A DNA stretch of 15,175 bases from an uncultured Novosphingobium sp. (GTDB lineage Bacteria; Pseudomonadota; Alphaproteobacteria; Sphingomonadales; Sphingomonadaceae), in contig CAMPIM010000092.1 of the NCBI GenBank assembly GCA_946886365.1, forward strand, positions 1-15,175, read 5' to 3'. This document shows, piece by piece, positions 7,132 to 14,085 of this stretch. The position numbers were made by a program, and so were the translations under genes. Position 1 is the first letter of the stretch. Each line of letters opens with the position of its first letter. The notes below the pieces were generated by a model. It was not told the DNA's origin, searched no databases, and saw nothing but the letters and a program-made list of their open reading frames with translations.

Positions 7132-8037
7132 CTATCGACCGGCAAGCGCTCGATAGGCGGGATGGCCTATGTCGCTCAGCACATCGAGGTGGCGGGGTGT
7201 CCAGCCCAGTTCCCGGCGGGTGCGGGGGCTGCGGGAGCGGCTGCATGTCGCCATGCCGATCAGCGTTTCGAACTTTCCCCAGCGGCGAACGCCTTCGGTG
7301 AAGTCGATGCTGCGCGCCTCGATACCGAGGTCACGGGCGACTGCCTCAGCCAGAGTGCGGTTGTTCACTTCGCCTGCGACGGCGTGATAGAGGGCGCCGG
7401 GTGAACCCCGTTCCAGTGCGAGGCGATACACTTCCGCCAGATCATCGACATGGACGTTGGAATAGAGGTTGAGGCCCTGCCCAAGATAGCCGACTTCGCC
7501 TGTGCGTCCGGCGTCGTTGTAGAACATGCGCAGATGGCCGCACCCGCCATGCCCCCAGATCATCGGGGGCCTGATCACCATGGCGCGCACCCCGCCCGAT
7601 GATCCTGCGTGGCGGACCATATTTTCCGTGTCGAACCGGAGGCCGATATATTTGGAGGGTTCGAACGGGTCATCCTCGGCGAAACTGTCTTCGCTCCACA
7701 GGCCGTCCGTGCGTTGCGACAGAAGGCCGGTGCCGCTGGTGAAGATGAACTGATGACCGCGTCCGTCAGCTGCATTGAGCAAGCGCCTGACGGTGTCATG
7801 TTCCTGTTGAAGCAGCAGTTGGGCGGCGTAGATGGTGGCGTCGTGCTGGCGCAGCATGTCGATGACGGCGTCCAGATGCGACAGGTCACCCCGCAGCGGG
7901 GTTATGCCATGATCGATAAGCGCGCGATCGCCTTCGCTTGTGCGGCTGAGGCCGCTCAGCTGATGGCCGGACGCTCTGCAATGCCGGGCGATGTGCGATC
8001 CGAGATAGCCGGTCGCGCCGAGGACGAGAATGCGCAT
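7132..8037 (-). CDS. NAD-dependent epimerase/dehydratase family (atypical extended SDR)
   Basis: This 301-residue NAD(P)-binding protein begins with MRILVLGATGYLGSH, whose GATGYLG (7-13) is the dinucleotide loop of extended and atypical SDRs. FTSGTG (99-104) holds the Ser position, and NVHVDDLAEVYRLALE (194-209) is the typical C-terminal region of epimerase/dehydratase relatives. The canonical YxxxK is not seen: the best candidate is Y130-I-G-L-R134, where Arg replaces Lys. It may therefore be a reductase or binding protein of the atypical class rather than a sugar epimerase. The ATG at 8037 is chosen because GGAAGGA lies 5 bases upstream and the Rossmann strand starts there; an in-frame GTG at 8076 adds 13 unrelated residues and lacks a ribosome site. 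It lies in the - strand operon, 84 bases after the SDR gene. Confidence 0.85.
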   Translation of the reverse strand: MRILVLGATGYLGSHIARHCRASGHQLSGLSRTSEGDRALIDHGITPLRGDLSHLDAVIDMLRQHDATIYAAQLLLQQEHDTVRRLLNAADGRGHQFIFTSGTGLLSQRTDGLWSEDSFAEDDPFEPSKYIGLRFDTENMVRHAGSSGGVRAMVIRPPMIWGHGGCGHLRMFYNDAGRTGEVGYLGQGLNLYSNVHVDDLAEVYRLALERGSPGALYHAVAGEVNNRTLAEAVARDLGIEARSIDFTEGVRRWGKFETLIGMATCSRSRSPRTRRELGWTPRHLDVLSDIGHPAYRALAGR

Positions 8038-8121
8038 CGGGTTCCTTCCGTGAGCAAGGAAGCAACAGCGATCCACCCGGCGTCAAGCGTCCAGCCATGG
8101 GTTCCGGAGAGGCGGAGGCGG

Positions 8122-8865
8122 TTAAAGCGAGCTGACGAGGTGGCCGCCATCGACCACCAGTTCTGCGCCCGTGATGTAGGAGCCAAGGTCCGACGCGAGC
8201 AGGAGCAGGGCGCCGTCCAGATTTTCCGGGCTTCCTATCCGGCGCTGCGGTATCCGGTTGATCATCGCCTTGCCCGCGTCCGTTCCCCAGAAATGCTCAT
8301 TCAAGGGCGTTACGATATAGCCGGGGCACAGGGCGTTCACGCGGATATCGTAGCGCGCCCATTCCAGCGCCATGACCTTGGTCATCTGCACCAGGGCGGC
8401 CTTTGAAATGGCATAAGGGCCAAGCTGTGCGCCCTGCCGAAGGCCAAGGATGGACGCGATGTTGATGATGCTGCCCGGCCGACCGGCCGCAATCATGGCG
8501 TGCGCCGCCCCGCGCGCGACCAGATAAGCGCCGCGCGCATTGGTATCCATGACGCGATCCCATTGCGACGCATCCTGCTCAAGCACTGGACCAGCGCTTA
8601 CGACGCCCGCATTGTTGATCAGGATGTCGACGGCGCCGACCTCTTCCCACAAGCGATCGACGGAGGCGGCGTCCTGTACGTCGAGCGAGATGGCGCGCGC
8701 GTGGGGGAGCGATGCGGCAAGGCTTTCCAACTGGTCGCCACGCCGGGCGGCGAGGACCAGATCAACGCCCTCAGCAGCCAGCGTGCGCGCGAAGTGCGCG
8801 CCGAGCCCGCTGCTTGCCCCGGTGATGAGCGCGGTCCTGCCCGCCAGGCCGAAAGTCAGCGGCAT
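8122..8865 (-). CDS. SDR family oxidoreductase (FabG-like, NADP-type)
   Basis: This 247-residue classical SDR is complete in every motif: TGASSGLG (15-22), NNAG (84-87), N109, S138, Y151-x3-K155 (YAISK), CPGYIVTP and a C-terminal ELVVDGG. R41-R42 after the second strand favours NADP(H). It should interconvert a hydroxyl and a keto group, perhaps on the product of the neighbouring oxygenase-like proteins or on a CoA thioester. Its ATG overlaps the TGA of the upstream gene by one base (TGATG at 8863-8867 read on the - strand), which indicates translational coupling. No separate ribosome site is needed. The substrate is unknown. Confidence 0.92.
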   Translation of the reverse strand: MPLTFGLAGRTALITGASSGLGAHFARTLAAEGVDLVLAARRGDQLESLAASLPHARAISLDVQDAASVDRLWEEVGAVDILINNAGVVSAGPVLEQDASQWDRVMDTNARGAYLVARGAAHAMIAAGRPGSIINIASILGLRQGAQLGPYAISKAALVQMTKVMALEWARYDIRVNALCPGYIVTPLNEHFWGTDAGKAMINRIPQRRIGSPENLDGALLLLASDLGSYITGAELVVDGGHLVSSL

Positions 8866-9932
8866 CAGGCAGCCATTTGCGGGCGCGTGTGGAGCGGCGC
8901 TTCGGGATGATAGCTGGTCGGGCTGGTGGCGTAGGCTGCCGTCAGCGTGGCGATGAAGCTGGGGTCCGACATGGGATCGGTCGGGATGGCGACGGGAATG
9001 CTCTTCGCCTTCAGGTCGGCGATCAATATGTCGAAGGCCTGATCGGTGGTCAGGTCGTCGGTATGATCGTAGAAGCGCTTCAGGTCCGCCATGTCGGTGA
9101 ACACATGCGCGCTGTAGTGGAAAAGCATGCGCATGTCGCTGGCCTCATAGCGGGCGAGGACGCGGTCACCGTCTATGATACGCCAGCCATCTTCGCCATC
9201 CGCTTCCATCATCGATTGCAGTGTCATGCCCGCCGCCGTATCCCGCCGTTCAGGAAGGCCGGAAGCTTCGCCCCGGTGGAACATATGCTGGTTGTCGGTC
9301 ACCAGACCGCTGTTCCAGATGGGGGCGGACAGCCGCTGCGGTGCGCGATCCGGGCCGTCGGGCCAAAAGGTGAAGCCGCCGTCGATGTCGCAGTCATAAT
9401 ACCAGGAAATGACCTGCCCGGCATTCACCTCCCATGGATCGAACAGTCCGGACTTGGCCATGACCGCGCCCAGCCATGCGGGCATGTTGGTCGGGTCGAG
9501 CCCGCGCCAGCTGCGGCCATCGATATGGCCAGGGTCAAAGCCATGCGACGGCGCGTTGATGTTGAACTGGAACAGGTAGGGCGCGCCGTAGCGGGCGCCG
9601 TGCATTGCCTTCACAAGATCCAGCAATTTGCGGCTGTAGAAGATCTCATGCGCTTCTTCGATATAGGGCAGGCCGTTATTGCCGAAGGTGCCGCGAAAGG
9701 CGGGGGTCAACAGGTCCGAGAGCTTTAGCCCTTCATTCCGTCCGCCCGATGGGCTGGACACGGCCAGCATTTCTTCAGCGGATTTGAAGTGGATGGCCTG
9801 GATCAGCTGCCATGGCCCCTTGGTGCGCAGGATGTGCATCATCCGCGCATATTCATCATCGGTGAAGATGTCGCTGATTGGACGGGGCGGCACGATCGGC
9901 GTCATGGGACGGCGGCGCTTCGATACTTCCAT
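8865..9932 (-). CDS. Putative PhyH-like Fe(II)/2-oxoglutarate oxygenase, paralog A
   Basis: This 355-residue protein is not one I recognise by name. It carries H136-x-D138 (GHIDG), a distal H219 (HMFHRGEASG) and R230 exactly 11 residues after H219. This is the 2-His-1-carboxylate plus 2-oxoglutarate-binding Arg arrangement of phytanoyl-CoA dioxygenase relatives (HxD...H...R at +11). Other landmarks shared with the next gene upstream are GPW (39-41), HFKS (48-51), FRG (79-81), KSGLF (160-164), WPDGP (190-194) and DHTDD (289-293). The predicted role is hydroxylation of an organic acid, CoA ester or hydrophobic molecule in the cytoplasm. The ATG at 9932 has GGAGAGGA before it; the internal ATG at 9905 has none. 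The assignment to the oxygenase family is my inference from motif spacing; an unrelated cupin-like enzyme is the alternative. Confidence 0.8.
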   Translation of the reverse strand: MEVSKRRRPMTPIVPPRPISDIFTDDEYARMMHILRTKGPWQLIQAIHFKSAEEMLAVSSPSGGRNEGLKLSDLLTPAFRGTFGNNGLPYIEEAHEIFYSRKLLDLVKAMHGARYGAPYLFQFNINAPSHGFDPGHIDGRSWRGLDPTNMPAWLGAVMAKSGLFDPWEVNAGQVISWYYDCDIDGGFTFWPDGPDRAPQRLSAPIWNSGLVTDNQHMFHRGEASGLPERRDTAAGMTLQSMMEADGEDGWRIIDGDRVLARYEASDMRMLFHYSAHVFTDMADLKRFYDHTDDLTTDQAFDILIADLKAKSIPVAIPTDPMSDPSFIATLTAAYATSPTSYHPEAPLHTRPQMAA

Positions 9933-9992
9933 GAGTCCTCTCCATTATCCATTCGAACTTTATACTGGCGCCGCCGTGCATGCACCTAATTG

Positions 9993-11039
9993 TCAGGCGG
10001 CCAGTGCTTCCTCTGGTTCCGGGGGGAAGATGGACGGCTTGCCGGGATCATAGGTCTGGACCAGCAGGCGAATGAACTGTTGGTCGGTGAGCGGATCGCT
10101 GGGCAGCTCGAAAGTGGCGCCGCGTGCGCGAAGATCGGTGATCAGCATGTCGAACACCTGATCATGGCTGATGTCGTCGGTGTGGTCGAGCGACTGTTTG
10201 AGTTCGCGATAGTCCATGAAGATGTCCGCGCCCCAGTGGATGAGGAAGCGGAACTCGTCTTCCGGTATCTTCTGGATGACTTTGCCGTCCGTGGTGATCT
10301 GCCAGCCATTGGGATCTTCGGGATCGGCGCTCATGAGCGAATTGATCGCGAGTCCTTCGGGTCGGCGCAGGGCGGCGGGGCCGCTGGCTTCTGCCGTGTG
10401 GTACATCATTTCATTTTCAACGACGACCGCGCGGCTCCACATCGGCGCCTTGATCTGGGCGGGCTGGCCCTGCGGGCCATCAGGCCAGTAGTTGAAGCCG
10501 CCGCCGACCTTGCCCTTATAATACCAGGTGATCACCTGCGCCTTTTTCGCGCGCCAATGTTCGAACAGGCCGGACTTCACCATGATGTTCATCAGCCATA
10601 CCGGCGATGTCTGCATGGAGATGCCACGGAAGCGGGTGCCGTCGACATGGGGCGCCCCAGCGCCGGGACACGGCCCTTGAATGTTGAACAGCATATTTTC
10701 GGGCCGGGCGTACTCGGCCTTCCAATATCCCCGAACCAGATCGAGGAATTTCTTGTTGAAGAAGCAGTCTTCGATATCGGGATGCTGGACCGTCGATCCT
10801 TGCGCGAGATAGCCACGGAATACCGGCGAAAGGAACATGTCCCATGTGGGGGTAAAGCCAGCCGGAAGGCCGCCCGAGGTCGTCGCAACGACTTCTTCGG
10901 GTGACTTGAAATGTTGTGCCAGGATCAACGACCAGGGGCCGTTTTCTCGCACGACGTTCAGCATGCGGCGATGCTGGTCGTCGGTATAGGCGCTTTCGAT
11001 GATCTGGGGCGGGGCCACTGGGCGGAACTGGGTGGTCAT
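9993..11039 (-). CDS. Putative PhyH-like Fe(II)/2-oxoglutarate oxygenase, paralog B
   Basis: This 348-residue protein is a clear but diverged paralog of the gene 60 bases downstream, alignable over nearly the full length. It keeps the same candidate active site: H131-x-D133 (PHVDG), H214 (MMYHTAEASG) and R225 at +11. Shared blocks are GPW (34-36), HFKS (43-46), FRG (74-76), KSGLF (155-159), WPDGP (185-189) and DHTDD (285-289). Conservation of the putative metal ligands and Arg in both copies argues that both are active, perhaps on successive substrates or as a heteromer. The ATG at 11039 is preceded by AGGAGA at good spacing. It is the first gene after a 135-base gap and so probably heads the operon. 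The family name is inferred from motif spacing, not from recognised homologs. Confidence 0.8.
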   Translation of the reverse strand: MTTQFRPVAPPQIIESAYTDDQHRRMLNVVRENGPWSLILAQHFKSPEEVVATTSGGLPAGFTPTWDMFLSPVFRGYLAQGSTVQHPDIEDCFFNKKFLDLVRGYWKAEYARPENMLFNIQGPCPGAGAPHVDGTRFRGISMQTSPVWLMNIMVKSGLFEHWRAKKAQVITWYYKGKVGGGFNYWPDGPQGQPAQIKAPMWSRAVVVENEMMYHTAEASGPAALRRPEGLAINSLMSADPEDPNGWQITTDGKVIQKIPEDEFRFLIHWGADIFMDYRELKQSLDHTDDISHDQVFDMLITDLRARGATFELPSDPLTDQQFIRLLVQTYDPGKPSIFPPEPEEALAA

Positions 11040-11174
11040 GTGAACTCTCCTGAGTACCTACATCGTCGGCCGCCCCTTAATTTGTAGACAGGGAAAGCTG
11101 AGGCGGCTCGCTAACCAAGTGAGTCCTAACTTATTCCGGCCCTCGCTGCAAGTTATGACAACGATTGATGTATT
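11040..11174 (-). promoter_or_regulatory. Probable promoter region of the oxygenase-like operon
   Basis: The gap between the ligase stop and the start of paralog B is AT-richer than its surroundings. TAACTT (11127-11132) and AAGTTA (11150-11155) form an inverted repeat with 17 bases between the arms. CTAAC also occurs twice as a direct repeat (11111-11115, 11126-11130). On the - strand TTGTCA (11161-11156) resembles a -35 box, but the matching -10 is unconvincing. The region probably carries a promoter and operator for the operon. Confidence 0.35.
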
Positions 11175-12770
11175 TCATGTGGGGCCGCTGACCGGCGTTT
11201 GGGGCAGCCATTCGCGAACCGCGGTTTTCAGCAGCTTGCCGTTGGCATTGCGGGGAAGCGGCCCCTCCACGATGTAGACATGGTCGGGAACCTTGTAGTC
11301 GGACAGATGCCGTGCGCAGAAGTCGCGCAGGGTGGCGCCGTCTACCTGGCCGGGCGCGACCACGAATGCCTCGACCCGTTCACCGAGCACGGGACAGGGC
11401 TTGCCGACCACGACGGCCTCGGTGACGGCTTCATGCGACATGAGCATGTTTTCGACCTCGATCGAGTAGATTTTGAAGCCACCGCGATTGATCATGTCCT
11501 TCATACGGTCGAGCACGCGGATATAGCCCTTCGCGTCCATCGTGCCGATGTCGCCTGACTTCCAATAGCCGCCGGTAAAGCCTCGCTCCGTCGCTTCCGG
11601 ATTGTTCCAGTAGCGCGGTATCGTCATCGCGCCTGCGATCCAGATTTCTCCCTGCTCCCCGCGTGGGCGTTCGCGGCCTTCCTCATCCATGATGATGATG
11701 TCGGCGTAGGGCAGGGCCTTGCCTACCTTGTCCGGATGGACCGGGCATTTGCCGAGCGGCATCATGACCGCCGGAGAGGAGGTTTCGGTTGATCCGTAGA
11801 TGTTCACCAGTGTCAGTTGGGGGAGCTGGGCGGCCAATGTTTCGATGCTGGATTCCGCCATGGGCGCGCCGCCGAATGCGCCGATGCGCCAGCTCGACAG
11901 GTCGAAGTCGGCGAAATCGGGCTCCATCAGGCATAGCTTGTACATGGCCGGAACCATGATGACGTAGCTCATGCGTTCGGCCTGCGCGAGTTCCAGGAAA
12001 GGGCGGGCCTTGAACGCCTGCTGCATCACCACCTTCCCCGCGACCCGAATGCTGAGCATCAGGATGAGGGCGATGCCGGTGACGTGCGAGGCGGGGACGG
12101 CAAGGATGATCGATTCGCCATCCTTCAATTGCAGGTGCTGCTGGCTGCCGATGCAGTTGGTGACGAGGCCGAGATGCGTGAGCACCGCGCCCTTGGGGCG
12201 GCCGGTGGTGCCAGAGGTGTAGAGGATGCAGAAGGGGTCATCTTCGCCAACGGCCGAGCGGTGTTCGGCGTCGGTCAGCGGTTCGGCTGTTGCGTTGGAC
12301 CAATGGGCCGCTTCGTCGGAATAGCGGAGCCAGTGGCGCAATTGGGGGTGGTCGGAGCGGCAGGGCAGTTGGTCTTCCAGCGTGTCGTCATAGATGATGG
12401 CGGCAGCGCCGCTGTCGTTTAGCAGGTAAGCGGTTTCGGGTGCGCGCTGGCGGATATTCATGGGGACGGCGATCAGGCCGAGTCTTGCCGCTGCCAGCAG
12501 CAGGGTGGAATAATCGGCGCGGTTGGAGAGCAGGATGGCCAGCCTGTCGCCAGCCGTGAGGCCGAGGGATGTCAAACGCGCGGCGCAGGCGGCGACCCGG
12601 GTGGCGAGGAAAGTGTAGCTCCAACGGTCTTCGCCATCGACCAGGGCGATGCCGTCGGGCGACCGGCTGACGGCGTCCAGGAACATAGCGTAAATGTCTG
12701 CGGGGCGATCCTGATGACAATTGACCAGCCTGCCGTGATGCACTTCCTTGCGGAGTTGCAGATGCTTCAT
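11175..12770 (-). CDS. Long/medium-chain-type fatty-acyl-CoA ligase (ANL superfamily)
   Basis: From the ATG at 12770 this is a 531-residue AMP-forming acyl-CoA synthetase. Motifs, in order: YTSGTTGRPKG (184-194, phosphate loop), YGSTETS (325-331), SGDIG (405-409, ribose-binding Asp), DRMKDMINRGGFKI (421-434, hinge) and PRNANGK with catalytic K512. The N-terminal text DIYAMFLDAVSRSPDGIALVDG is typical of FadD-like and benzoate-like ligases. An in-frame extension to 12908 exists but adds 46 unconserved basic residues and would overlap the divergent gene's start. The chosen ATG has only a purine stretch (AAAGAG) next to it and a GGAGAGG about 13 bases away, so the start is not certain. It should make the CoA ester used by the neighbouring acyl-CoA dehydrogenase. 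It is read in the same direction as the oxygenase-like operon, 135 bases upstream of it. Confidence 0.9.
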   Translation of the reverse strand: MKHLQLRKEVHHGRLVNCHQDRPADIYAMFLDAVSRSPDGIALVDGEDRWSYTFLATRVAACAARLTSLGLTAGDRLAILLSNRADYSTLLLAAARLGLIAVPMNIRQRAPETAYLLNDSGAAAIIYDDTLEDQLPCRSDHPQLRHWLRYSDEAAHWSNATAEPLTDAEHRSAVGEDDPFCILYTSGTTGRPKGAVLTHLGLVTNCIGSQQHLQLKDGESIILAVPASHVTGIALILMLSIRVAGKVVMQQAFKARPFLELAQAERMSYVIMVPAMYKLCLMEPDFADFDLSSWRIGAFGGAPMAESSIETLAAQLPQLTLVNIYGSTETSSPAVMMPLGKCPVHPDKVGKALPYADIIIMDEEGRERPRGEQGEIWIAGAMTIPRYWNNPEATERGFTGGYWKSGDIGTMDAKGYIRVLDRMKDMINRGGFKIYSIEVENMLMSHEAVTEAVVVGKPCPVLGERVEAFVVAPGQVDGATLRDFCARHLSDYKVPDHVYIVEGPLPRNANGKLLKTAVREWLPQTPVSGPT

Positions 12771-12906
12771 CTCTTTATCGGTCCTCTCCGTGCGACCTGC
12801 CCTGCTATGACGGGCACGAAAGCTCTTATATGGCTTTCTAATTACACCTTGCATTGCGGTTCTTCCCTTGGCAAGCGCCAAGAAACGAGAGGCGCGGAGA
12901 CAAGCC
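12771..12906. promoter_or_regulatory. Divergent promoter region, acyl-CoA ligase / acyl-CoA dehydrogenase, with two operator-like palindromes
   Basis: This 136-base gap lies between divergent starts. Two perfect inverted repeats are present. GAAAGC (12818-12823) and GCTTTC (12833-12838) flank a 9-base AT-rich core (tcttatatg). CTTGGC (12867-12872) and GCCAAG (12877-12882) flank AAGC. The first has the 6-9-6 form common for dimeric regulators and is placed where it could control both directions. The second lies 24 bases before the dehydrogenase start. GGAGA at 12896-12900 is the ribosome site of the dehydrogenase. Confidence 0.5.
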
Positions 12907-14085
12907 ATGGCAGATCATGAGGGTGATGCGGCGATTGCTCGAAGGGTCGAGAATTTCGTCCGCGACGTGGTCGTTCCTTATGAAACGGATGGCCGTCGGG
13001 ACGATCATGGTCCGCTGGATGCGCTGGTGCAGGAAATGCGCGGCAAGGCACGAGAAGCGGGTGTCCTGACGCCGCATATCCGCGCGGACGGAACGCATCT
13101 TAGCCACCGGGCGACGGCGCGGGTGCTGCGCGCTTCGGGATTGTCGCCGCTGGGGCCGCTCGCCTGCAACACCAATGCGCCAGACGAAGGCAATATGTTC
13201 CTGTTGGGCAAGGTCGCTACGGCAGAGCAGAAGAGCCGCTACCTCGATCCGATGGTTGCGGGGAATGGGCGCTCCTGTTTCCTGATGACCGAACTTGCGA
13301 CGGAAGGCGGGACTGGGTCGGACCCGTCGATGATGCAGACCCGGGCGCAGCTGGAGGGCGGTGAATGGGTGATCAATGGACGCAAGGCTTTCGCTACAGG
13401 ATTCGCGGGAGCCAGCTTCGCCATCCTGATGGCGAAGACGGAGCGGGATGACGGCGCGGCGGCAGCGACTATGTTCCTGGTGCCGCTGCCGCACCCCGCG
13501 CTGGTGCAGGAACGGCTGATCGGCACGATCGACAGCTCGATGCCGGGCGGTCATGCGGTGGTGAAGGTCGAGAATTTGCGCCTGCCGCCCGAGGCCGTGC
13601 TGGGCGCGCCGCATGAGGGGTTTGCCTATGCACAGGTTCGGCTGGCCCCGGCGCGGCTCACCCATTGCATGCGTTGGCTGGGCGCTGCGACGCGCGCGAA
13701 TGAGATTGCGACGGAATATGCGGTCAAGCGGCAGGCGTTCGGCAAGCCGCTGATCGACCATGAGGGCGTTGGCTTCATGCTGGCGGACAATCTGATCGAC
13801 CTGAAACAATGCGAATTGATGATCGATTGGTGCGCGGATGTGCTGGACGCCGGGGACAAGGCGATCACGGAAAGCTCCATGGCGAAGGTGGCTGTGTCGG
13901 AGACGCTGTTTCGGGTGGCTGACCGGTGCGTCCAGGTGATGGGCGGAACCGGGGTCAGCCATGACACGATCGTGGAGCAGGTGTTCCGCGAAATCCGCGC
14001 CTTCCGCATTTATGACGGGCCGACCCAGGTGCATAAATGGTCGCTTGCCAAGAAGATCAAGCGCGAGGCGCTGGCAAAGTCATGA
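12907..14085 (+). CDS. Acyl-CoA dehydrogenase family protein (ACAD11/FadE-like)
   Basis: This 392-residue FAD-dependent acyl-CoA dehydrogenase homolog has the full domain order: an N-terminal helical part (1-120), a middle beta domain beginning LMTEL..GTGSDPS (126-141) and including [10 protein letters not shown] (156-165), and a C-terminal helical domain with KRQAFGK (274-280), QVMGGTGV (343-350) and [21 protein letters not shown] (364-384). The position that is often Glu in short-chain dehydrogenases (IYEG) is D370 here, and [10 protein letters not shown] resembles the ADGPDEVH text of ACAD10/11-type proteins as I remember it. It should oxidise an acyl-CoA at alpha-beta or act in rearranging a phosphorylated hydroxyacyl-CoA. 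The ATG at 12907 follows GGAGA; a TTG at 12868 is rejected. Its stop overlaps the kinase start by four bases (ATGA). Confidence 0.92.
   Translation: MADHEGDAAIARRVENFVRDVVVPYETDGRRDDHGPLDALVQEMRGKAREAGVLTPHIRADGTHLSHRATARVLRASGLSPLGPLACNTNAPDEGNMFLLGKVATAEQKSRYLDPMVAGNGRSCFLMTELATEGGTGSDPSMMQTRAQLEGGEWVINGRKAFATGFAGASFAILMAKTERDDGAAAATMFLVPLPHPALVQERLIGTIDSSMPGGHAVVKVENLRLPPEAVLGAPHEGFAYAQVRLAPARLTHCMRWLGAATRANEIATEYAVKRQAFGKPLIDHEGVGFMLADNLIDLKQCELMIDWCADVLDAGDKAITESSMAKVAVSETLFRVADRCVQVMGGTGVSHDTIVEQVFREIRAFRIYDGPTQVHKWSLAKKIKREALAKS

Noticed and set aside
7609..8406. 265-codon open frame on the + strand opposite the two SDR genes
   Set aside because: It is a mirror frame with no motif and spans the gap between two real - strand genes.
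9976..9985. Perfect palindrome GTGCATGCAC between the two oxygenase-like paralogs
   Set aside because: Ten bases is within chance for the length searched, and no promoter elements or partner sites are near it.
9990..10904. 304-codon open frame on the + strand opposite paralog B
   Set aside because: The - strand frame aligns with its neighbour along its length, which proves that strand is the coding one.
8865..11039. Recent DNA-level tandem duplication of the oxygenase-like gene
   Set aside because: The proteins align but the nucleotide sequences are well diverged, so the duplication is old or the copies were acquired separately.
12771..12908. N-terminal extension of the fatty-acyl-CoA ligase
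   Set aside because: It adds 46 basic residues not expected in the family, has no ribosome site and overlaps the divergent gene's start; the gap carries operator-like palindromes instead.
12838..14034. 398-codon open frame on the - strand opposite the acyl-CoA dehydrogenase
   Set aside because: It is antisense to clear dehydrogenase motifs, and its composition is typical of a shadow frame.
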